Source of the DNA: Streptomyces achromogenes
Lineage (GTDB): Bacteria; Actinomycetota; Actinomycetes; Streptomycetales; Streptomycetaceae
Assembly (NCBI RefSeq): GCF_030816715.1
Contig: NZ_JAUSYH010000001.1
Coordinates: forward strand, 5,890,001 to 5,954,000
DNA length: 64,000 nucleotides
Direction: 5' to 3'
Translations under genes and position numbers: made by a program
In this document: positions 1-7,389 of the stretch, piece by piece
How the letters are laid out: each line of letters starts with the position of its first letter
Position numbering within the stretch: position 1 is the first letter of the stretch
The notes under the pieces: model-generated
Seen by the model: the letters and a program-made list of their open reading frames with translations, nothing else
Databases searched by the model: none
Told to the model about the DNA's origin: nothing

Positions 1-2
1 TA

Positions 3-1859
3 CGGGCCCTCGTCTACGAGAACATCGCGCCGGGGCGGCGTGCCCGGCTTCATCGTCGGGCTGCGCGGGCACTGGCCCGCAGCGGTGCTCCGGCCACCGA
101 ACGGGCCCACCACGTCGCACGGTCGATGACCGGCTGGGACGCCGACGCGGCCGCCGTGCTGGAGGAGTCCGCCGCCCAGTGCGCGTCGACCGCGCCCGCC
201 ACCGCCGCCCACCTGCTGCACGTCGTCCTCGCGCACCTGCCGGACACCCCCGAGCACGAGAGACGGCGAGGCGAACTCGTCCTGGCACGTGCCCGGGCGC
301 TCGGCGTCAGCGGCGGTCTCCGCGAGAGCCGCGATCTGCTGCACCACCTGATCGAGACGTCGGGCAAGGACCTTCTCCCGCTGCGCACGGAGGCCGTCGC
401 CTGGTGCGCCGTGATGGAACGGCACCTCGGCCACTCCCCGGAAGCCACCGCTCTGCTGCGCCGCGAGCTGTCCCGCCGTCCGAGCCCGTCTCCCGGGCAG
501 GCGGTCTCCCTCAGGCTCGCCCTCGGCATGTCCGCCCTGCTGACGGCGTCCTACCCGGAGGCCCGCGCGGACGTCGCGGAAGCCGTCTCCCTCGCCCGAG
601 CCGGCGGCGACTGCGCGGGAGAAGCGGCCGCCCTCGCCCTGGCCGCCCTGGGCGAGGCGTACGAGGGCGAGACGGCCGCGGCCGTCCGGTTCACCGACGC
701 CGCGTCCCGGCTCACGGACGCGCTGACCGACCCCGGCCTCACCGACCTGTGCGAGTCGCTGAGCTGGCTGGCCTGGGCGGAGGTACTGCTGGAGCGCTAC
801 GAGGACGCCGAACGGCACTTCGGCCGGGGGCTCGACATCGCCCGGCGCGGCGGCCGGCTCCACGTCCTGCCGCACCTGCTGACGAGCAAGGCATTCGTCC
901 ACCTCACCACCTGCCGTCTGCCGTCCGCGCTGGAGGCGGCCGAGGAGGCGGAGACACTCGCCCGGGCCGCGGGCAGCCCCGACCTTCTGGCCTTCACCCT
1001 CGCCATCAAGACGCTGGTGCTGCTGCTGTGCCGTCCTTTCGGGGACGTCAGCGCCCTGACCACCGCAGAGGAGGCCGTCGCGGCGACCAGCGGGACCAAG
1101 GGCTGGTGGCCCGCCCTGGCGTGGTGCATGCTCGGGCACACGACGTTCGTGAGCGGCGACGCGCACCGCGCGCAGGAGGCCATCACGACGGCCGGCGGGG
1201 GCCGCGAACTCCCCCTGCTGCAACCGTCGATCCGCCCGGGGCAGCTCGACACGCTCACCGCCGCGGCCCTCGCCACGGGCGACCTCGGCCAGGCCCGACG
1301 ATGGGCCGCACAGGCGGCGCGCGAGGCCGACCGGCTCGGACTCGGCGGCCAGCGCGCGGCCGCCCGCCGAGCCGAGGCATCGCTGGCCGAACACCGCGGC
1401 GACACGGACAAGGCCGTGCGCCTCCTCGACGCGGCCGCCCAGGAGTACGCCCGCTGCGGCCAGCGCCTGTGGGAGGCGTACTGCCTGCTCCGCGCGGCGC
1501 CCCTGGTACAGCGCAGCGGCCAGAGTGAGCGCGCCGCCGCCCTGTGGCACCGCGCCCACCGCATCGCCCTCGCCGGCGGAGCTCGTCTGCTCGTCGACCT
1601 GGCCGAGTTGGTCCGCCCCGAGGTCGTACCCCGGCCGCCCGCGGTCCCGGCGGAACTGGCGGGACTGACGGCACGTGAGGTGGAGGTCGCCGGTCTGCTG
1701 GCGGAGGGCCTGAGCAACCAGGACATCGCCGCCCGGCTCCACCTCAGCCGACGCACCGTCGAAACGCACCTCTCCTCGGTCTATCGCAAGCTCGCCGTGC
1801 CGTCCCGTTCGGCGCTGACCCGCCTCATGACCCGCATCGGCCTGGGCGTCGGCTCATGA
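3..1859 (+). CDS. LuxR-family (LAL-type) transcriptional regulator, 5' truncated by window edge
   Basis: The reading frame is open from base 3 with no stop before the first Met codon at 126, and the upstream residues (VYENIAPGRRARLHRRAAR) look like the winged-helix part of a large ATP-binding LuxR (MalT/LAL) regulator. The gene therefore very probably starts outside the window; about 618 residues are visible. The middle is an Ala/Leu/Arg-rich helical-repeat (TPR-like) region. The last 65 residues form a LuxR helix-turn-helix: LTAREVEVAGLLAEGLSNQD, then IAARLHLSRRTVETHLSSVY. Such proteins bind ATP through an N-terminal STAND domain, not visible here, and activate transcription when an inducer is bound. 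The ligand and targets cannot be read from the sequence. It could instead be a shorter protein starting at 126, but the continuous family-like sequence upstream argues against that. Confidence 0.85.
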   Translation, partial: RALVYENIAPGRRARLHRRAARALARSGAPATERAHHVARSMTGWDADAAAVLEESAAQCASTAPATAAHLLHVVLAHLPDTPEHERRRGELVLARARALGVSGGLRESRDLLHHLIETSGKDLLPLRTEAVAWCAVMERHLGHSPEATALLRRELSRRPSPSPGQAVSLRLALGMSALLTASYPEARADVAEAVSLARAGGDCAGEAAALALAALGEAYEGETAAAVRFTDAASRLTDALTDPGLTDLCESLSWLAWAEVLLERYEDAERHFGRGLDIARRGGRLHVLPHLLTSKAFVHLTTCRLPSALEAAEEAETLARAAGSPDLLAFTLAIKTLVLLLCRPFGDVSALTTAEEAVAATSGTKGWWPALAWCMLGHTTFVSGDAHRAQEAITTAGGGRELPLLQPSIRPGQLDTLTAAALATGDLGQARRWAAQAAREADRLGLGGQRAAARRAEASLAEHRGDTDKAVRLLDAAAQEYARCGQRLWEAYCLLRAAPLVQRSGQSERAAALWHRAHRIALAGGARLLVDLAELVRPEVVPRPPAVPAELAGLTAREVEVAGLLAEGLSNQDIAARLHLSRRTVETHLSSVYRKLAVPSRSALTRLMTRIGLGVGS

Positions 1860-1929
1860 GCCAGGCGTGATCGGGTGCGCATCGCGGCCTGGGCGCGCCG
1901 AAGACGAAATCTGAGTGACTGCGCCGGAG

Positions 1930-1953
1930 CACGTGAGTACGCGTGCTCACGTG
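1930..1953. promoter_or_regulatory. Perfect 8-bp inverted repeat upstream of lipoprotein gene
   Basis: CACGTGAG (1930-1937) and CTCACGTG (1946-1953) are exact reverse complements separated by 8 bp. The palindrome ends 30 bp before the chosen ATG of the lipoprotein gene at 1984. It looks like a dimer-binding operator rather than a terminator because the spacer and placement suit a promoter region. No binding protein is known to me. Confidence 0.35.
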
Positions 1954-1983
1954 GTGGCCGTGACCTGCTTCCAGACTCGGGGC

Positions 1984-2622
1984 ATGAGAAATCGAACCTC
2001 CGCACCGACCGGCACGACCGCCCCTTCCCCGCGCCGCCTGTGGCCGGCGCTCGCGTGTGCCGCTCTCGCGGCTCTGGCGCTCACCGCCTGCGGCGCCGAG
2101 AAGCCGGACGCGGACAGGTCGCCGGGCAGCCGAGCCGACAGCGCGGGATCCCAACAGGGCGTGGCGTTCACGGAGATGCTGCAGCAGGTCGCGCAGCAGT
2201 GCCCCCCGAGTGCTCCGCCGCAGGCGCCGCCGTCGGGTCCGGCGCAGACGTCGCCGTCCGGGGAGACGCCGCCGGCCGGCGCCGTCGAGCCGATCGCCCC
2301 CACGGCGGGCCCCGAGGTGGAGTTGAACGCTCGTGACTGGTGCGCGAGCAACCTCCATGAAGAGCGCATCACCCAGGCGCTGTGGAATCTGGCGGACCCC
2401 ACCCCCGCCAAGGTCAGGAAGATCCTCAACGACCTCGGCTACATCGACGAGCGCATCCACGACCTCAAGCAGTCCGGCACGGCCACACGGTTCTTCCTCG
2501 ACCTGCGCGACCAGGGCGGACGTCTCTGCCTGGACGGCTCGGCGGCCGGCGAGCAGACCGTCGTCGACAAGTGCGTCGCCCCCGCGACCGGCCCGTTCAC
2601 ACCGGGGGAGCGCACAGCCTGA
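1984..2622 (+). CDS. Putative lipoprotein of unknown function
   Basis: The 212-residue protein starts with a classic lipoprotein signal. Basic residues (RR at 17-18) are followed by a hydrophobic stretch at 20-35 and the lipobox LTAC with Cys36, so it should be lipid-anchored on the outer face of the membrane. Residues 37-100 are low complexity, rich in Pro, Ala, Ser and Gly, and probably form a flexible linker. The rest is a compact region with conserved-looking Trp and Cys residues (DWCASNLHEERI, LCLDGSAAGE, VVDKCVAP). No enzyme motif is recognised. I chose ATG 1984 over the in-frame upstream GTG at 1915 because it places the charged N-region directly before the hydrophobic core; the Shine-Dalgarno sequence is weak either way. 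Confidence 0.75.
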   Translation: MRNRTSAPTGTTAPSPRRLWPALACAALAALALTACGAEKPDADRSPGSRADSAGSQQGVAFTEMLQQVAQQCPPSAPPQAPPSGPAQTSPSGETPPAGAVEPIAPTAGPEVELNARDWCASNLHEERITQALWNLADPTPAKVRKILNDLGYIDERIHDLKQSGTATRFFLDLRDQGGRLCLDGSAAGEQTVVDKCVAPATGPFTPGERTA

Positions 2623-2857
2623 CCGCCGGCCCGGGTCTCGCGGCCGAGATGACGCTGACGCTGACGAGGAACGGAATCCAGAAACCGCCTCCTCGCCACC
2701 CGGAAAGGAAAAGCCCGGGCCGCGGGAACTGCCGTGCGCGTACGGGGCCGCGGGGAAGCCGCCAGGTCACAACTGGGTCAACTTCTTCACTCTTCCCTCA
2801 CAGTTGACGTCCCGGTGTGGGTAGTTTCGCCCCTCACGCACGTAACCAGGGGGCCTC

Positions 2858-3370
2858 GTGAGCTACTCCCAGCCTCAACCGCCGTTGCAGCCTCCGCCCG
2901 GATCGCCGCCTGCCCGTCCCGCACCCAGGTGGGCCCGCAAACGCTTCGTGCTGCCCGCCCTGGGCCTGGCGTTCATCGTCGGTCTGGGGAGCGCCGGTGC
3001 GGACGACCAGAAGCCGAACACGACGAAGACGGCGGTCAGCGACAAGACCCGGCCGACGGTCACGGCCACGGCCACGGTCACCGCGACGGCCACGGCGACG
3101 GAGACCGCGAAGCCGGAGCCCGCGCCGACGGTGACGGAGACGGTCACTGTGAAGGTGACCGTCACCGCGCACGCCGCCGCGAGGTCGGGCACGGACGGCA
3201 GTTCGACGTCCGGCGGCTCGTCGTCCGGCGGCGGCTCCGGCTCGTCGGGCGGCTCCGGTTCTGCGGGCGGCGGTGCGACGGCCCTGTGCAATGACGGTAC
3301 GTACTCCTATGCCGCTCACCATCAGGGCGCCTGCTCGCACCACGGCGGCGTGTCCGTCTTCTACCGCTAG
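2858..3370 (+). CDS. Membrane-anchored or secreted DUF3761-type protein
   Basis: The 170-residue protein has a Pro-rich cytoplasmic N-terminus, one hydrophobic segment around residues 29-48 (RFVLPALGLAFIVGLGSAGA), a Thr/Val/Ala/Glu repeat region (TATATVTATATATET and similar), a Ser/Gly linker, and a short C-terminal domain LCNDGTYSYAAHHQGACSHH ending GGVSVFYR. That last module, with two Cys and several His, is typical of DUF3761. The hydrophobic segment probably acts as an uncleaved anchor or signal peptide exposing the module outside the cell. The GTG start at 2858 follows an AGGGGG ribosome site. The molecular role is not known to me. Confidence 0.75.
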   Translation: MSYSQPQPPLQPPPGSPPARPAPRWARKRFVLPALGLAFIVGLGSAGADDQKPNTTKTAVSDKTRPTVTATATVTATATATETAKPEPAPTVTETVTVKVTVTAHAAARSGTDGSSTSGGSSSGGGSGSSGGSGSAGGGATALCNDGTYSYAAHHQGACSHHGGVSVFYR

Positions 3371-3465
3371 CCAACGCCTCGGGCATGGGCCGCCGTTGTG
3401 ACGGCCGGAGCACGCGCGGAGCGAGGAGAGCCCCTGCCCGACGTCCCCGGTGGACCACGGCTGCC

Positions 3466-4185
3466 TCAGGGATGGGCGGCGCCCAGATCGTGCGAGATCG
3501 CGCGTGCACAGGCCCTGAGCGAGGAGACCAGGCGGTCGCGCACCGTCGCGTCCTCGTGGATGCGCGCGGCGACCGCGGACACGCTCACAGCGGCCACGGT
3601 CCCCCGGTTCCGGCCGTGGACGGGTGCGGCGATCGACACCATGCCGTCGCGCACCCGGTCGGGCAGGCAGACCCAGCCTCGCTGCCGAGCGGCTCGCAGC
3701 AGGCCGGAGGAAGCAGCCGATGTGCCGGCGGCGGGCTGGGAGGAGGGCGTCGTCAGCGCCGTACCCAGCGCGGTCCCCCTGGCGGGCACCACGCGGCCTG
3801 TCTCCAGAACCTGCCGGGCGCGGTCGCGGCGGACGATGTGATGGACGATCAGCACGCCCGAGGGGTGGGGCACTCCCACGTGCACCGCTTCTCCCGTGAC
3901 CCTGGCCAGGTCGTCGGCCCAGGCCAGCGCCCGCGCGCGTAACTCGTGTCCGCGGAGCCAACTGCCGCCCAGCCGGACCAGTTCAGGGCCCAGCCCGTAG
4001 GTGCCGGACGATGTGTCGTGCTCGACCAGGCCCTCCTGTTCGAGGGCGTGCAGGATTCCGTGGACGGTGCTCTTCGGAAGGTCCAGTGCGGCTGCGGTGT
4101 CGGAGAGGCCGAACCGGCCCGTCCCGGTGGCGAACAGCCGCAGGACGGCCGCGGCGCGGGACAGGGACTGGATGGGAGGTGGCAT
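3466..4185 (-). CDS. IclR-family transcriptional regulator
   Basis: The 239-residue protein has an N-terminal winged helix (residues 5-65: SLSRAAAVLRLFATGTGRFG, DLPKSTVHGILHALEQEGLV), followed by an IclR effector-binding domain ending SLRACARAISHDLGAAHP. IclR proteins bind palindromic operators as dimers and respond to small carbon or aromatic acids. The frame stays open far upstream to 4452, but ATG 4185 is preceded by GAAGGAGG at ideal spacing and begins with the family-typical MPPPIQSLSRA, so the shorter start is preferred. It is divergent from the TauE-type exporter at 4477, with 291 bp between them, which suggests that it controls the exporter, itself, or both. Confidence 0.88.
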   Translation of the reverse strand: MPPPIQSLSRAAAVLRLFATGTGRFGLSDTAAALDLPKSTVHGILHALEQEGLVEHDTSSGTYGLGPELVRLGGSWLRGHELRARALAWADDLARVTGEAVHVGVPHPSGVLIVHHIVRRDRARQVLETGRVVPARGTALGTALTTPSSQPAAGTSAASSGLLRAARQRGWVCLPDRVRDGMVSIAAPVHGRNRGTVAAVSVSAVAARIHEDATVRDRLVSSLRACARAISHDLGAAHP

Positions 4186-4235
4186 GCTGCGGCCTCCTTC
4201 GGGTCGGGCCGACGGCGACGGCAGGGGGATGAGTG

Positions 4236-4249
4236 TGCCATACATGGAA
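4236..4249. promoter_or_regulatory. Candidate IclR-type operator
   Basis: TGCCATACATGGAA is an imperfect palindrome (TGCCAT-AC-ATGGAA, five of six positions symmetric). It lies about 50 bp upstream of the IclR-family start and within the divergent intergenic region. Position and symmetry fit an autoregulatory site. Confidence 0.3.
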
Positions 4250-4476
4250 CGTGCTGGGGAGGGTGCATGACGCGTTCTTTCGGGCCCGGGTCGCTTCCCT
4301 TGCGTCGCCGATATGCCCGAGAAGGCGGGGAACTCTGAATGACCTCCGCGTATAAGGGCCGTGTAAGCAATATGCCGGCGAGTGCGCAAAAATTCTTCCG
4401 TGCCGGGCCGTTGCGTTCGCGGCCGCCCTCTGGAGAGGATGGCGTAGATCATCTCGGATGCCGGTGGGTGTGAGCC

Positions 4477-5211
4477 GTGGCGAGCGCAGGGGCGGCCGAG
4501 TTACTGCTGGGCGGCATAGTCATGCTGGGTGCGTCGGTGCAATGGCTGACCGGCATGGGTTTTGCACTCATCGCGGTGCCCGCGCTCGTTTTGGTACTCG
4601 GGACGACTCAGGGCGTTGTGCTCGCGAATTGTGTGGCCGGAGCCATCAGCGTCGTGGGGCTCACTGCGGGGTGGCGGCAGGTGCGCATCGGCGCCATGGT
4701 TCCCTTGATCATCGCTGCGGGATGCACGGTGCCCGCCGGTTCCTGGGTGGCGGCCCGACTGCCCGAACCTGTGCTGCTGGCAGGTATCGGAATACTGGTG
4801 ACGCTGGCCGTCGCTTTCGTCATGGGAGGCGTGCGCATACCGGCTCTGGCGGGGACGAGAGGCGCTGTGGCCGCAGGGGCGGTGGGCGGATTCATGAATT
4901 CCGCCGCCGGCGTCGGAGGGCCGCCGTATTCGCTGTACGCGGTGAATGCGGGCTGGTCGGTCCGTGAATTCGTGCCGAACGCGCAATTTTATGGAATTTT
5001 GGTCAACGTTTTCTCGGTGGCCGCCAACGGTGTGCCCCGGCTGAGCGGGCCGGCCTGGTCGGTGGCCGTGGCCGCCATGGTGGCGGGCGCCCTCGTCGGC
5101 AGAGCGCTCGCGCCGAGGGTCCCCGAGGAGTGGGTGCGCCGCCTCATCTTCGCCCTGGCTCTGACCGGCGGCCTCTCCGTCCTGGTCAAGGGCGTCCAGG
5201 GGATGCTGTGA
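4477..5211 (+). CDS. TauE/SafE (TSUP) family membrane exporter
   Basis: The 244-residue protein is almost entirely hydrophobic and has about seven to eight predicted membrane segments. The two halves carry the recognisable TSUP motifs: GASVQWLTGMGFALIAVPAL near the start of the first half and GFMNSAAGVGGPPYSLY at the start of the second. TSUP proteins move small anions such as sulfite, sulfonates or other organic acids across the membrane; the substrate cannot be told here. The GTG start at 4477 is forced by an in-frame TGA at 4471. It is divergent from the IclR regulator, which may sense the exported compound. Confidence 0.85.
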   Translation: MASAGAAELLLGGIVMLGASVQWLTGMGFALIAVPALVLVLGTTQGVVLANCVAGAISVVGLTAGWRQVRIGAMVPLIIAAGCTVPAGSWVAARLPEPVLLAGIGILVTLAVAFVMGGVRIPALAGTRGAVAAGAVGGFMNSAAGVGGPPYSLYAVNAGWSVREFVPNAQFYGILVNVFSVAANGVPRLSGPAWSVAVAAMVAGALVGRALAPRVPEEWVRRLIFALALTGGLSVLVKGVQGML

Positions 5212-5283
5212 CGCCGCACCGGGCGCCGCCCGCCCCGCAGGAGTCCCACCGGCGGCGAAGCTGCATCTGCCTGCACATACGCC

Positions 5284-5323
5284 AAGACCCCGTCCTCAGC
5301 GTAAGCGCTGGTGGCGGGGTCTT
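5284..5323 (-). terminator. Hairpin terminator downstream of tRNA-Arg
   Basis: AAGACCCCG (5284-5292) pairs with CGGGGTCTT (5315-5323), and the interior contains a second short stem CAGCG/CGCTG. It lies about 19 bp beyond the 3' end of the minus-strand tRNA. It could also stop transcription from the TauE-type gene on the plus strand. Confidence 0.6.
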
Positions 5324-5341
5324 CGGACACCTCATGCAAGG

Positions 5342-5413
5342 TGCCCCCGGCAGGATTCGAACCTGCGCACACGGCTCCGGAGGCCGTTGCTCTATCCCCT
5401 GAGCTACGGGGGC
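5342..5413 (-). tRNA. tRNA-Arg (anticodon CCG)
   Basis: Read on the minus strand, the 72 nt fold as a full cloverleaf. The acceptor stem GCCCCCG pairs with CGGGGGC, the D arm is GCTC...GAGC, the anticodon stem ACGGC/GCCGT encloses the loop CTCCGGA with anticodon CCG, and the T arm is GCAGG-TTCGAAT-CCTGC. The discriminator base is A and the CCA end is not encoded. It decodes CGG, a common Arg codon in this genome. A TAGTGT hexamer about 41 nt upstream (5454-5459, minus strand) is a possible -10 element. Confidence 0.96.
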
Positions 5414-5572
5414 GTGTCGGGCCAGAGTTGTTTGCTCGCGGCGACGGGTAGAACACTACCAGCTCCCTCGGGGTGTTCATGAACGTGTTTCTGCGGGCCG
5501 GAGCGTCGCCCGCGGGGGGTGGAAGTGGGGAAAACCCGGACGCGGTGGCCGGTCCGGACCTACTCTCGAGGT

Positions 5573-6016
5573 GTGCCAGGCGCGTCGGGCCGGGTGCTTG
5601 TTGTCGACGACAACAAGGTCATCCGGCAGCTGATCAGGGTCAATCTCGAGCTGGAGGGCATCGAGGTCGTGACCGCGTCCGATGGTGTCGAGTGTCTGGA
5701 AGTCGTCCATCAGGTGCGACCCGATCTCGTGACCCTTGATGTCGCCATGCCCCGGCTCGACGGGCTGAGGACCGCCGCTCGGCTGCGTACCGATCCACGC
5801 ACGCGCGATCTTCCGCTCGCCATCATCAGTGCCTGTACGCAGTACGAGGTCGAGGCCGGTCTGGAGGTCGGCGTCGACGCCTTTCTCGCCAAGCCCTTCG
5901 ATCCCGCCGAACTCGTCTCCCTCATTCGGACCCTGATGGACCGGGAGAGCGGCGCGGGGGAGGGCGTGGGGGCGGGGACGGGTGGCGGGTCCGGCGCAGG
6001 GCCCATGCCCGAGTAG
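5573..6016 (+). CDS. Single-domain response regulator (CheY-like)
   Basis: The 147-residue protein is a receiver domain with no output domain. The acidic pair sits in VLVVDDNKVIRQL, the phospho-acceptor Asp in DLVTLDVAMPRLDGL, and the conserved Lys in DAFLAKPFDPAELVSLIRTL. The final 25 residues are a Gly/Ala/Glu low-complexity tail. No kinase gene is adjacent, so it is an orphan that probably acts by protein-protein contact. I chose GTG 5573 because it immediately precedes the first beta strand. The frame extends to a GTG at 5519, but the extra residues do not resemble the fold. Confidence 0.85.
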   Translation: MPGASGRVLVVDDNKVIRQLIRVNLELEGIEVVTASDGVECLEVVHQVRPDLVTLDVAMPRLDGLRTAARLRTDPRTRDLPLAIISACTQYEVEAGLEVGVDAFLAKPFDPAELVSLIRTLMDRESGAGEGVGAGTGGGSGAGPMPE

Positions 6017-6022
6017 AGCCGC

Positions 6023-6097
6023 CTTCCTCGATCCCTGCTTCCTCGATCCCTGCTTCCGTGATGCCTGCTTCCGTGATGCCTGCTTCCTCGATCCCTG
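6023..6097. repeat. 15-bp tandem repeat, five copies
   Basis: Five consecutive 15-bp units begin at 6023, 6038, 6053, 6068 and 6083. Units 1, 2 and 5 read CTTCCTCGATCCCTG; units 3 and 4 read CTTCCGTGATGCCTG. The array lies just after the response-regulator stop codon. Because 15 is a multiple of three, frames stay open through it on both strands, producing spurious pentapeptide-repeat translations. Confidence 0.9.
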
Positions 6098-6271
6098 ATT
6101 CGTTTGCCCCGCCGTCCCCTGCTTCGCTCTCCCCCCGGTTCCCCGCTTCGCCTCCCCCGCCGCGATTCCCGCCGTCCCTTGGTTCGCTTCCTCGCGGCCC
6201 TCTTTTCTTTGTCGACGTCCACATAGCGGACCTCTGGCAAACCTGCTCGCCTACCCACCCCCCTCCTCCCC

Positions 6272-6277
6272 TACGCT
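6272..6277 (+). promoter_or_regulatory. Candidate -10 element for a leaderless transcript
   Basis: TACGCT ends 6 nt before the GTG start at 6284, and no Shine-Dalgarno sequence is visible. This is the spacing expected for a leaderless mRNA, which is common in Streptomyces. No clear -35 is present. Confidence 0.4.
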
Positions 6278-6283
6278 TGTCCC

Positions 6284-7375
6284 GTGACCCCCGTCGAGCT
6301 CTCCCGTACCGTGCTGTGCGCGGTGCGTCGTGCCGTGGAGGCCGGGGAGCTCAGCGTGGCCGTGCCTGCGCGTGCCGTGGTCGCGCCGCCGGGGCCCGGT
6401 GGGCGTGGGGACTACGCCACCAACATCGCCCTCCAGCTCGCCCGGCCGGCCGGGCAGCCACCGCTCCGTGTCGCCGAGGTGCTCCGGTCGTACCTGGCCG
6501 CGTCCCACGGGGTCGCCGGCGTCGAGATCACCGGGCCGGGGTTCCTCAACCTCCGCCTCGACGGTTCCGCCGGTGCGGTCCTCGTCCGGCGGGTCCTCCG
6601 TGCGGGGCCGCGGTACGGGCACGGCGACCGGCTGGCCGGGCAGGTCTTCGCGGTGCGGGTGCCGTACGAGGTGCGGGCGGAGGTCGTCGCCGACGCGCTC
6701 GCGCGGATCGTCGCGGCGCAGGGCGGCCGCGTCGACATCAGTCACGACGGGCCCGTCACCCTGCGGCCCGCGCCCGCCCCCGAGGACCCGGCCCCGCTCG
6801 GCCTCGACGCCGCCCGCTGGGCCCTGCTCCACCCGGCCCCGCACGACCGGCCCCGGATCACCGCCGATCACCTGGTCCAGCGGGAGAGCAATCCCGTCTT
6901 CCGCGTCCGTTACGCCCACGCCCGCACCCGAGCCGTGCGCCGCAACGCCTCCGATCTCGGGTTCGGGCCGTGGTCCGACCCCGGCCCGCACGACGCCGAC
7001 CCGGATGTCGACACGGATGTCGTCGCGGACGCCGAGGCCCGTGTCGTCGGCGCCGACTTCGGGCTTCAGGTGCCGTCCGAAGCCCACGATCTGCTTGCCC
7101 TTCTCGCGGACTACCCCCGCATCCTGGCCACGGCCGTGACCGACGCCCCGCAGCCGGTCACCCCCGGCCTCGACGCCGGCGCTCCCCCCCGTCTCGCCCG
7201 ACACCTTCTGGCGCTGGCCGACGCGACCCTCGTCCTGCTTCCCGTCGTCCTTCCCCGTGGTGAGGAGAAACCCTCGGCCGCCCACCGTGCCCGGCTCGCG
7301 CTTGCCGAAGCCGCCGGGGCGGTGCTGGCCGGCGGCCTGTCCCTGCTCGGTATCGACGCACCCGATCACCTCTGA
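6284..7375 (+). CDS. ArgS-like protein with N-terminal and DALR anticodon-binding domains but no catalytic core
   Basis: The 363-residue protein resembles the two ends of arginyl-tRNA synthetase. Residues 40-90 match the N-terminal additional domain (YATNIALQLA, then ITGPGFLNLRL). Residues from about 205 match the DALR helical domain: ESNPVFRVRYAHARTRAVRR, then the helices ending LSLLGIDAPDHL. The catalytic Rossmann domain is missing: there is no HIGH or KMSKS-like motif, and only about 115 residues of non-matching sequence (100-205) join the two parts. Aminoacylation is therefore not expected. The protein may bind tRNA or have taken another role. It lies directly upstream of lysA with a 14-bp gap, matching the argS-lysA order of other actinobacteria, so it looks like a decayed or repurposed argS copy. 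Confidence 0.8.
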   Translation: MTPVELSRTVLCAVRRAVEAGELSVAVPARAVVAPPGPGGRGDYATNIALQLARPAGQPPLRVAEVLRSYLAASHGVAGVEITGPGFLNLRLDGSAGAVLVRRVLRAGPRYGHGDRLAGQVFAVRVPYEVRAEVVADALARIVAAQGGRVDISHDGPVTLRPAPAPEDPAPLGLDAARWALLHPAPHDRPRITADHLVQRESNPVFRVRYAHARTRAVRRNASDLGFGPWSDPGPHDADPDVDTDVVADAEARVVGADFGLQVPSEAHDLLALLADYPRILATAVTDAPQPVTPGLDAGAPPRLARHLLALADATLVLLPVVLPRGEEKPSAAHRARLALAEAAGAVLAGGLSLLGIDAPDHL

Positions 7376-7389
7376 GAGAGCACGCCCAG

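Noticed and set aside
5710..6258. Minus-strand frame with pentapeptide repeats
   Set aside because: It is produced by the 15-bp tandem repeat and the antisense of the receiver gene.
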